A stretch of 36,851 bases of DNA, taken from Acidimicrobiia bacterium (GTDB taxonomy: Bacteria; Actinomycetota; Acidimicrobiia; Acidimicrobiales; SKKL01). The stretch lies in assembly GCA_016649895.1 (NCBI GenBank), contig JAENWR010000027.1:1-36851 (forward strand). Reading direction: 5' to 3'. Every line of letters begins with the position of its first letter. Position 1 is the stretch's first letter. The notes beneath the pieces were generated by a model, which did not search any database, was not told the DNA's origin, and worked only from the letters and a program-made list of their open reading frames with translations. A program made the position numbers and the translations under genes. Shown in pieces: positions 30,883-36,851 of the stretch.

Positions 30883-31271
30883 CCCCGCGCGTGATGCTCG
30901 TGGACGACCACGAGCTGCTGGCCCACAGCCTGCGTGCCGCGCTCGGGGCCGAAGGCTTCGAGGTGGTGGTCCCCCCTGGCCTCACCGATGCCGAGGTGCT
31001 GGGCCATGCCGAAGGGCTTCGACCCGGCATCGTGCTGCTCGACCTGCACCTGGCCGACGACGAGCGAACGTCGGTCGGGCTCATCGGGCCGCTCTGCGAT
31101 CTCGGCGCCACCGTGGTCATGGTCACCGGCGACACCCACCGCCACCGGCTGGCGGAGTGCATCGAGGCGGGTGCCCTCGGGTGGGTCACCAAGGCCGAGC
31201 CGTTCGACCACCTCGTCGAGGCGGTCCGCGGGGTGGCGGCCGGACGTCAGCTGCTCGGGGTCTCGCAGTGA
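30879..31271 (+). CDS. Response regulator receiver domain, split from its HTH by TGA
   Basis: A 130-residue product starting at a GTG that overlaps the kinase stop. It is a complete receiver domain: acidic Asp9-Asp10, phospho-accepting Asp55 in VLLDLHLAD, Thr83 in MVTGD and Lys105 in VTKAEPF. It stops at TGA (31269-31271). The same frame then continues for 87 codons that encode a LuxR-type HTH. The combined frame of 218 codons matches the normal length of NarL-family regulators, so the TGA interrupts what was one gene. As it stands the product would be a stand-alone receiver without DNA-binding capacity. Confidence 0.8.
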   Translation: MTPRVMLVDDHELLAHSLRAALGAEGFEVVVPPGLTDAEVLGHAEGLRPGIVLLDLHLADDERTSVGLIGPLCDLGATVVMVTGDTHRHRLAECIEAGALGWVTKAEPFDHLVEAVRGVAAGRQLLGVSQ

Positions 31272-31535
31272 GCCGAGCTGCTGGCCGAGCTCCAGCGGCA
31301 CCGGGCAGCCGCGGCCGAGCGGGTCTCACCCTTCGGCCAGCTGAGCGCCGCCGAGTGCGACGTGCTGGCGTCGCTGATGGACGGGTGGACCGCGGGCGCC
31401 ATCGCTCGCGACCGGGTGGTCTCCACGGCGACGGTGCGCAGCCAGATCCGCTCCATCCTCAACAAGCTGGGCGTGTCGTCACAGCTCGCGGCGGTGGCGA
31501 TGGCGCGGGCTGCCGATTGGGACCCTGCGCAGTAG
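31272..31535 (+). pseudogene. Orphaned LuxR-type HTH half of the response regulator
   Basis: Immediately after the TGA the frame reads AELLAELQRHRAAAAERVS and then a complete LuxR-family HTH: FGQLSAAECDVLASLMDG, WTAGAIARDRVV, STATVRSQIRSILNKLGVSS, up to TAG at 31533-31535. The helix-turn-helix is intact, which is unusual for old decay and suggests either a recent nonsense mutation (for example CGA to TGA) or production by read-through. There is no well placed start codon for separate translation. Confidence 0.8.
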
Positions 31536-31587
31536 TTCAATCATCAATTTTGGTGATGTCGAGACGCGCGTCAGAGGCGACGGTGTG

Positions 31588-31674
31588 GTCCGGAGCGGAC
31601 GCAGTGATCGTGCCGGGCTGAAATGGTCGCCTTGCCTGGCACGGGAGTGAGTGGCGAAACCGACGCCTCCGGTT
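31588..31674 (+). promoter_or_regulatory. Structured leader upstream of the surface-protein cassette
   Basis: Three hairpins in a row: GTCCG-GAG-CGGAC (31588-31600), a 9-bp stem CGTGCCGGG/CCTGGCACG (31609-31617 with 31635-31643), and AACCG/CGGTT (31658-31662 with 31670-31674), which runs into the palindrome GGTTGCAACC. They sit in the 170-nt gap just before the ribosome binding site of the secreted-protein gene. It may be a cis-acting RNA. It did not match any riboswitch I know. Confidence 0.4.
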
Positions 31675-31704
31675 GCAACCCAACTACAAGGAGAAATCGG
31701 TTTC

Positions 31705-32052
31705 ATGAAGAAGCTTCTGATCATCCCCCTGATCGCCCTCCTGTCGGCCGCCGGTGTCGGCTTCGCCGCCAGCCTCAACGTCACGGCCGAGCCAGTTCAG
31801 GCCGGAGGCACCAGTGACCTGAAGTGCACCCAGAACGCTGAGGTGACCTGGGGCTTCGAGTCTGACCACGCCACCGTGTCCCACGCCACGGTCGCCGTCA
31901 ATGGCGCGTGCGACGATCTCGATGCCTACGTCTACATCGATGGGGTCAAGGTCGGGTCCGGGGCAACGATCGCGAACGGGACGGCGACTGTCCGCTTCCC
32001 GGCCATGCCGGCCGCGGGCATCAACAACGTCCAGGTCGCCATCGCCGGCTAG
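31705..32052 (+). CDS. Small secreted protein, probable SipW-type substrate
   Basis: A 115-residue protein with a lysine-started hydrophobic leader (MKKLLIIPLIALLSAAGVG) followed by FAASLNVTAEPVQAGG and a beta-rich domain with two cysteines (Cys41 in LKCTQ and Cys69 in GACDD), which may form a disulphide. The ASLNVTAEP piece recurs as SSLIVTATP in the RTX protein encoded after the signal peptidase. This organisation resembles SipW-dependent fibre or surface proteins such as TasA/camelysin in other bacteria, though sequence similarity is limited. AAGGAG lies 11 nt before the ATG. It lies 75 nt before the signal peptidase gene. Confidence 0.7.
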   Translation: MKKLLIIPLIALLSAAGVGFAASLNVTAEPVQAGGTSDLKCTQNAEVTWGFESDHATVSHATVAVNGACDDLDAYVYIDGVKVGSGATIANGTATVRFPAMPAAGINNVQVAIAG

Positions 32053-32126
32053 TCGAGTTGGCGGCAGCGCCTCGGGACCCGAGGCGCTGCCGCTTCGACC
32101 TCCCCGACTACCAAGGATGACTTGAC

Positions 32127-33890
32127 ATGACGAGGACAACTCGACGCCGTCGACCCGTTCGCTGGTCGTCCACCGTCACCATAGCGGTCCTCGCCCTCGT
32201 CTGGTTCGTCTACCTCGCGCCGGTCGAGCTCGGCGGTGCCACCTCCTACATCCGCATCTCCGGCGAGAGCATGGAGCCCACCTACTACACCGGCGATCTC
32301 GTCATGCTCCGAGAGCGCGACAACTACCGGGTCGGCGACATCGTCGCCTTCCGCGCTCAAGGCGGGATCGTCATCCACAGAATCATCGGCGGCGACTCCC
32401 AGACAGGGTTCACCATGCAAGGCGACAACAACAGTTGGATCGACCCGTGGCAGCCGACCGACGAGCACATCGTCGGCGAGGCCTGGGTGCACACGCCCGG
32501 CGCAGGCGAGGTCCTTCAGACAGTCCAGCAGCCGTCGACGATGGGCATGGTGGCCGGAACTGCGGTCGGTCTCAGCCTGCTCGGCACCCCGTCACGGCGC
32601 CGCCGCCGTCGAGATAGCGACGTCGATCTGGCTGGATCGGATGCGTCGGGGCTCGATACGACGCTCCTCGAGCCGACAGGATCCACAGTGGTGACCGATC
32701 CCCGTCAGAGCGCGCCTTCCTCCATCCCGTCGGATCACGACGCGACCATTCACGACGCGACCATCCCGTCGGATCACGACGCGACCGAACCCCGTGGAGC
32801 GGCACGCGCCGAGACTTCGACGGACGGCGAACCTGTCGATCGCCGCCCACCGCCTGCCGGCCACCGAGCGAGCATCGTTCCGGCCGCCGGGGCCGCTGTG
32901 CTGTCCACCGTCCTGCTGTCGGTGGCAGCGGTCGGCTGGCTCCTCCCGACCACCGAGACGAGCTCGGTCGAACGGCCGCTCATCGCTCAGGAGACGTCCT
33001 TCAGCTACGTGGTCCACGCCGCGCCGTCCACCCTCTACCCCGGCGGCGTCATCGGCCCCGTCTCCTCAGGCACTGACGTCGCGTCGGTGCCGCCCATCTA
33101 CACGCTGCCGACCCGCGCCATCGATGTCGACTACGACGTCAGCCTGAGCCCCTCCGAGTCATTGGAGGAGGTGGCCGGCTCGCACCACGTCGATCTCGTG
33201 ATCTCGGCTCCCGATGGTTGGTCGCACACCGTTCCCCTGGCGCAGGTGCAGAAGTTCGAGGGGGTCGAGCTGTCGGGGCAGGTGTCCCTCGATGTCGCCG
33301 AGATCCAGGCGGTCATCGCTGCGGTCGAGGCCGAGAGCGGCTTCGTCGCGGGCACCTATGAGCTGGCGATCCGATCCACGGTCGACATCTCCGCCATCGA
33401 CGCCGAGGGTACGGCGATCGCCGAGCAGATCGTGCACGAGCTCACCTTCGAGTACGACGAGACCCAGATCCTGCCGGGAGAGGAACTGCGGCAGACCGAG
33501 GAGCTCACGACCACCGATGTGGTGGAGCGGGCCCGGCGCGTCGAGGTGCTCAGCGTCGGCGCCACCGTCGCCACGTTGAGGTGGCTCATAGTGCCGGGGC
33601 TCGTCGTCGCTGCTGTAGCCGCTGCCATGGTGCTCCTGCTCCACCGATCGGGCCGGTGGGAGCTGGCCATGATCCGGGCCCGCTTCAACGCTCTCCTCGT
33701 CGATGTCGAGCCCGGTGAGCTGAACGCGGCAGCGAGCGTACGGGTGCGCTCCATCAACGACCTCGCCCGCATCGCCAAGCGCGACGCAGGGGTCATCCTC
33801 CACATCGACGACCCGGCCGTGGGGCATCGCTTCGTGGTGCAGGATGGCCGCACCGCCTACGAATACCTCGCTCGAAGCGCTGCGTCGTGA
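32127..33890 (+). CDS. sipW: SipW-type signal peptidase I fused to a DUF5305-like domain
   Basis: A 587-residue membrane protease. The N-terminal part is an ER/archaeal-type (SipW, Sec11-like) signal peptidase: transmembrane helix at 16-32, catalytic Ser48 in SGESMEPTYYTGD, His84 in GIVIHRIIGGD (His in place of the bacterial Lys), and Asp100/Asp106 in MQGDNNSWIDP. A Ser/Asp-rich linker with a repeated PSDHDAT follows (about 160-245), then a second transmembrane helix (249-271), an extracytoplasmic beta-rich domain (ETSFSYVVHAAPSTLYPGG, SAPDGWSHTVPL) and a third helix (483-506). In archaea a DUF5305 protein is often a separate neighbour of SipW; here the two seem fused, a family assignment made from memory. 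It would cleave the leaders of the two secreted proteins next to it. Confidence 0.82.
   Translation: MTRTTRRRRPVRWSSTVTIAVLALVWFVYLAPVELGGATSYIRISGESMEPTYYTGDLVMLRERDNYRVGDIVAFRAQGGIVIHRIIGGDSQTGFTMQGDNNSWIDPWQPTDEHIVGEAWVHTPGAGEVLQTVQQPSTMGMVAGTAVGLSLLGTPSRRRRRRDSDVDLAGSDASGLDTTLLEPTGSTVVTDPRQSAPSSIPSDHDATIHDATIPSDHDATEPRGAARAETSTDGEPVDRRPPPAGHRASIVPAAGAAVLSTVLLSVAAVGWLLPTTETSSVERPLIAQETSFSYVVHAAPSTLYPGGVIGPVSSGTDVASVPPIYTLPTRAIDVDYDVSLSPSESLEEVAGSHHVDLVISAPDGWSHTVPLAQVQKFEGVELSGQVSLDVAEIQAVIAAVEAESGFVAGTYELAIRSTVDISAIDAEGTAIAEQIVHELTFEYDETQILPGEELRQTEELTTTDVVERARRVEVLSVGATVATLRWLIVPGLVVAAVAAAMVLLLHRSGRWELAMIRARFNALLVDVEPGELNAAASVRVRSINDLARIAKRDAGVILHIDDPAVGHRFVVQDGRTAYEYLARSAAS
32722..32786. 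repeat. 26-nt direct repeat inside the signal peptidase gene
   Basis: Bases 32722-32747 recur exactly at 32761-32786, with a 13-nt partial copy (TCACGACGCGACC) between them. The repeat codes for the IPSDHDAT units of the linker and could vary in number between strains without breaking the frame of the domains. Confidence 0.8.
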
Positions 33891-34513
33891 CGCGCCGACG
33901 CCTCGTCACCTGCCTCGTCGTCGCCACCCTTGCGACCATGGCGACCGCCTCAGCGTCGTCGCTCATCGTCACTGCGACGCCGTTGCACGTCTGGGACCGG
34001 CCCTACGAGGGACCCGTTGGCGACGAGGATCCCGACGACGGCGAGTCGGGAGAGGGTGACCCGGACGATGGCGACCCCGGTGAGATCGATCCCGGAGAGG
34101 GTGATCCCGACGATGGCGGTACCGATGACGACGAGCCGAGCGGCGGCGTGCCCGCAGGGATGATCCCCGCCGAGTGCGAGGGGATGTCGTTCGACGAGAT
34201 CGTCGAGCTCGGCAATGGACCTGACACGTGGTCGCCGGGTGATCCGTCGCTCGCCTACCTGATCTTGGGCGGCAATGGCGCCGACACGATCACCGGTGGC
34301 GAGGGCGACGACTGCCTGGTGGGTGGGAACGGGCCCGACGTGCTCTCCGGCGCCGCGGGGAACGACGTGCTCGTCGGCGGGAACGGCCCGGATCGTCTGG
34401 ATGGCGGCGACGGATCGGATCGCCTCATCGGTGGAGCGGGACCCGATGATTGCTCGGGCGGGGGCCAGCTCGCCGACGTCCTCCATGACTGCGAGCATGA
34501 CGGGGCGGCCTGA
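33887..34513 (+). CDS. Secreted RTX-type calcium-binding protein
   Basis: A 208-residue exported protein. The leader RRRLVTCLVVATLATMATAS is followed by ASSLIVTATPLHVW, which shares the S-L-x-V-T-A-x-P motif of the small secreted protein upstream. A very acidic linker (residues 45-85, EDPDDGESGEGDPDDG) is followed by four or five RTX nonapeptides (128-192), such as GGNGADTIT, GGEGDDCLV and GGNGPDVLS, that bind calcium and fold into a beta-roll. Two Cys pairs may form disulphides. There is no type I secretion gene here, so export through Sec and the SipW-type peptidase is likelier. The GTG overlaps the peptidase stop (GTGA). Confidence 0.85.
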   Translation: MTRRRLVTCLVVATLATMATASASSLIVTATPLHVWDRPYEGPVGDEDPDDGESGEGDPDDGDPGEIDPGEGDPDDGGTDDDEPSGGVPAGMIPAECEGMSFDEIVELGNGPDTWSPGDPSLAYLILGGNGADTITGGEGDDCLVGGNGPDVLSGAAGNDVLVGGNGPDRLDGGDGSDRLIGGAGPDDCSGGGQLADVLHDCEHDGAA

Positions 34514-34669
34514 CGCCGTCGCAGGCCGGCTTGCGCCATACCCAATTCTTCCGACTAGGTTCGTTACGGTTCCATGACGGAATGTGGTGCGCATCGCTCA
34601 GTCGGGCGGGCGGGCTGCCGATCAGAGCTACCGGGGGAACTCCCCGCCGACACCTCATCTGGGAGGGGC

Positions 34670-35863
34670 ATGCGGAACTGGACACGGCGGACACGTTGGC
34701 CGGCACTGGCGCTCGTCGTCATCGTCACGGCCTCGACGGTCACCGCCGCTGCCCAGCCCTCCGACCAGGATCTGCGCAACCAGCGCGAGGCCCTTCGGTC
34801 GGAGCAGGCCCAGATGGCGTCGGAGGTCGATGCCGCCGAGGCAACCTCCGCGGAGCTCGCCGAGGCCCTCGCCGCACTCGACGCCAACGTCCGGCTGGAG
34901 ACCTCGCAGCTCGAGGAGGCCGAGGCGGCCGTCGTCGCCGCCGAGGCCGATGTCGCTCGGGCCCTCGACGCCCAAGCCGCCACCGAGGCCGAGATCGAGG
35001 ACCTGCGAGAGTCGATGGCTGTCGTGGCCGTCAACGCCTACGTCAGCCCGCCCCAGCAGGACACCCTCCAGGTGATGCTCGACGGCGACCTCGGCACCGC
35101 CCCGGAGCGCCGAGCTCTGCTCGACCTTCGGGCCTCCGACACCGCCGATCTGCTCGAGCGCTTCCGCTCCGCCCAGGAAGACCTCGCGATCCAGTCCGAG
35201 AACGCTCGTCTGGCCGAGGAGCGCGCCCAGGGTAGCCGCGCCGAGGTGCAGGAGCGCTTCGATTCGGTCGCCGCGGCTCGTGAGGCCCAGGCCGAGCTCA
35301 CCGCCGAAGCACAGGTCCGGCTCGACCAGCTGATGCACTCCCAGGCCGAGCTCGAGGAGAGCGAGCAGCAGATCTCCGCCGAGTTGAAGGGCCGCCAAGA
35401 GGAGCAGCTTGCTGCGCTGCAGCGCCAGATCGCCGAGGCCAACGCCCGCCGAGGCCCTGTCAGCCTGCCCGGCGGCGGATCAGTCAACCTCGCCCGCGTC
35501 GGCGGCATCACCGTGAACGCCTCGATCGCCGGGCAGGTCGACGCCATGCTCCAGGCGGCCGCGGCCGACGGCATCGTCCTCGGCGGTGGTGGCTACCGCG
35601 ACTCCAGCTCGCAGATCCGCCTGCGCACCGTCAACGGATGCCCCGACGTGTGGCATGCCAGCGCCTCGCGCTGCCGGGTGCCCACCGCCATCCCCGGCAC
35701 CTCCATGCACGAGAAGGGGCTGGCCATCGACTTCACGGCCAACGGTCGCTCGATCAGCTCACGAGGCAGCGCAGGGTTCCAGTGGCTGGACGCCAACGCC
35801 CACCGCTACGGCTTCAAGAACCTGCCGAGCGAGCCCTGGCACTGGTCGACCAGCGGCGGCTGA
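34670..35863 (+). CDS. Secreted coiled-coil M15 family peptidase (D,D-carboxypeptidase-like)
   Basis: A 397-residue cell-wall enzyme. A signal peptide (WPALALVVIVTASTVTAAAQ) is followed by a long coiled coil (about 32-265, Glu/Ala/Gln-rich, PcsB-like) that probably serves as regulatory or localisation arm for FtsEX-type partners. The C-terminal M15/VanY-type peptidase has the zinc motif S-M-H347-x6-D354 (SMHEKGLAIDF) and the final His391 in EPWHWS. It would trim peptidoglycan stem peptides. The ATG at 34670 follows GGGAGG; an upstream in-frame ATG at 34574 would add a polar tail before the signal peptide and is less likely. Confidence 0.87.
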   Translation: MRNWTRRTRWPALALVVIVTASTVTAAAQPSDQDLRNQREALRSEQAQMASEVDAAEATSAELAEALAALDANVRLETSQLEEAEAAVVAAEADVARALDAQAATEAEIEDLRESMAVVAVNAYVSPPQQDTLQVMLDGDLGTAPERRALLDLRASDTADLLERFRSAQEDLAIQSENARLAEERAQGSRAEVQERFDSVAAAREAQAELTAEAQVRLDQLMHSQAELEESEQQISAELKGRQEEQLAALQRQIAEANARRGPVSLPGGGSVNLARVGGITVNASIAGQVDAMLQAAAADGIVLGGGGYRDSSSQIRLRTVNGCPDVWHASASRCRVPTAIPGTSMHEKGLAIDFTANGRSISSRGSAGFQWLDANAHRYGFKNLPSEPWHWSTSGG

Positions 35864-35911
35864 GCCAGCGTTCAAGGTGCCGGCTAGGGCGCTAACCTGA
35901 CGACGCCGATG

Positions 35912-36125
35912 CATCCCCGCGGGAGAGTCCCCACCTCCGGGTGAGGACGCCGAAGGAGCAACCTCCCCGGAATCTCTCAGGCCAACGGACCGTGGGGATG
36001 GGGCAACTCTGGAAAGCAGTCCGGCCGGACGTTCGACCGGGCTCACCGACGGTGCAAGTGGCGTGGCTCCGCCCTCGGGCGGGATCGTTCCCCGAAGCTC
36101 TCAGGTCCCGTGACAGAGGGGGAGA
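35912..36125 (+). promoter_or_regulatory. Tandem glycine riboswitch
   Basis: Two adjacent glycine aptamers lie upstream of gcvT. In the first, a P1 stem ATCCCCGCGG/CCGTGGGGAT (35913-35922 with 35990-35999, one G-U pair) encloses GGGAGAG, GCCGAAGGAGCAA and GGAATCTCTCAGGCCAACGG. A short linker (GGGGCAACTCTGGAAAG) leads to the second aptamer, with CACCGACGGTGCAAG, GAAGCTCTCAGGTCC and the closing GACAGAGGGGGA. These are the conserved segments of the glycine riboswitch, which switches the glycine cleavage genes on when glycine is plentiful. Confidence 0.95.
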
Positions 36126-36144
36126 CCGGACGTGCGCGTCCGGT
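36125..36144 (+). promoter_or_regulatory. Hairpin between riboswitch and gcvT
   Basis: ACCGGACG pairs exactly with CGTCCGGT around a TGCG loop, directly at the end of the second aptamer and 28 nt before the ATG. It is the probable expression platform or part of it. No T-run follows, so control by translation or by a factor-dependent terminator is as likely as intrinsic termination. Confidence 0.5.
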
Positions 36145-36171
36145 CCCGCACCCCGCTCGAGAGGATCCGAC

Positions 36172-36851
36172 ATGAGCCAGCCCCCGCCGCTGCGTCGCAC
36201 CCCGCTGTACGACCTGCACGTCGAGATCGGCGGCCGACTCGTCGACTTCGCCGGGTGGGAGCTGCCCGTCCGCTACGAGCCGGGCCCGATGGCCGAGCAT
36301 CTCCACACCCGCGACGCCGCATCGCTGTTCGACGTGAGCCACATGGGCATCGTGGAGTTGCACGGTGCTCCGCCCACCGATCTGGCCGCGGCGCTCGAGA
36401 CGCTGGTGCCGGCCGATCTCATCGGCCTCGCCGACGGACGGCAGCGCTACACCACGTTCACGAACGACGCCGGCGGGGTCATCGACGACCTGATGGTGGC
36501 CAAGATGGGCCACCACCTCATGCTGGTGGTGAACGCCTCTCGGCGCGACGTCGACCTCGCCCACCTGCGGGCCGGCCTCCCGTCGGGGATCGACGTGGTC
36601 GAGCGCACCGATCTGGCCCTCCTCGCCGTGCAGGGACCGGCTGCGGTGGCGACCGTTGCCGAGCTCGCGGCGGTGCCCGCCGTCATCGCCGGCATGTCGT
36701 TCATGGACGTGCTCTCGACTGCGGTCGCCGGCGTCGAGTGCCTGGTCAGCCGGTCGGGCTACACCGGCGAGGACGGTGTCGAGCTGCAGGTGCCGGCCGA
36801 CGCTGCCGCCGACGTCGCCCGGGCCGTGCTCTCATCGGGGGTGGTGCTTCC
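36172..36851 (+). CDS. gcvT: Aminomethyltransferase GcvT (glycine cleavage T protein), 3' end outside the window
   Basis: The first 226 residues or so of the T protein, which transfers the methylene group of glycine's aminomethyl intermediate from the H protein to tetrahydrofolate and releases ammonia. RRTPLYDLHVEIGGRLVDFAGWELPVRY at the start, SLFDVSHMGIVEL with the catalytic Asp, a folate-contact RYTTFTNDAGGVIDDLMV, and SRSGYTGEDGVEL are all conserved. The ATG at 36172 has GAGAGGA upstream. The glycine riboswitch before it supports the assignment. The gene runs off the end of the window. Confidence 0.95.
   Translation, partial: MSQPPPLRRTPLYDLHVEIGGRLVDFAGWELPVRYEPGPMAEHLHTRDAASLFDVSHMGIVELHGAPPTDLAAALETLVPADLIGLADGRQRYTTFTNDAGGVIDDLMVAKMGHHLMLVVNASRRDVDLAHLRAGLPSGIDVVERTDLALLAVQGPAAVATVAELAAVPAVIAGMSFMDVLSTAVAGVECLVSRSGYTGEDGVELQVPADAAADVARAVLSSGVVL

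Noticed and set aside
31640..31700. Possible c-di-GMP-I riboswitch before the secreted protein gene
   Set aside because: A GACGC...CCTCCGG piece is present, but the tetraloop-receptor and the two long stems of the consensus are missing.

Overview
This is a high-GC window (by eye roughly 70 %, with third positions almost always G or C) carrying 4-nt ATGA/GTGA gene overlaps, GTG and TTG starts, and gene families typical of Actinomycetota: an ECF42-like sigma factor beside a YCII protein, MprA/MprB-type two-component genes, GAF-SpoIIE phosphatases, DUF4202 beside a ferredoxin-dependent sulfite reductase, and a coiled-coil M15 peptidase. An Acidimicrobiia-like soil, freshwater or marine actinobacterium is my best guess, but that is inference. 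No tRNA, rRNA, CRISPR array or phage module was seen.

Layout. 1-400: the 3' end of a group II intron (reverse-transcriptase tail, domains V and VI) lies antisense inside an AAA-type ATPase gene and cuts it just after the Walker A motif. 761-6900: a small membrane protein, an aldehyde dehydrogenase, a pirin, then a TetR - SRPBCC - sulfatase operon divergent from a DinB-like gene. 6900-10400: a YCII gene running in frame through one TGA into an ECF42-type sigma factor that lacks its N-terminus, a YhhN membrane protein and an ankyrin protein. 10700-19200: a GAF-GAF-SpoIIE phosphatase, a membrane protein with a His/Asp-rich linker, a sulfite reductase with DUF4202, and several small genes. 19290-25600: a five-gene acyl-CoA/side-chain degradation operon (non-thiolytic thiolase-fold protein, DUF35 partner, acyl-CoA dehydrogenase, acyl-CoA synthetase, SDR), facing a 3-hydroxyacyl-CoA dehydrogenase that is the last gene of a two-component operon. 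28500-31535: msrA and a second two-component pair whose response regulator is split by an in-frame TGA. 31600-35900: a cell-surface export cassette (small secreted protein, SipW-type signal peptidase fused to a DUF5305-like part, RTX protein), then a coiled-coil M15 peptidase. 35912-end: a tandem glycine riboswitch and the start of gcvT.

How the genes work together. The two secreted proteins flanking the SipW-type peptidase share an S-L-x-V-T-A-x-P motif just after their hydrophobic leader, so they are the likely substrates of that peptidase. The adjacent histidine kinase and regulator are candidate controllers of the cassette. The acyl-CoA genes form one translationally coupled pathway. The most unusual points are: two regulatory genes interrupted by single in-frame TGAs at domain junctions; a 40-nt near-perfect palindrome present twice, once intergenic and once inside a coding region; the SipW-DUF5305 fusion cassette with a structured leader; and the intron sitting antisense in a P-loop.
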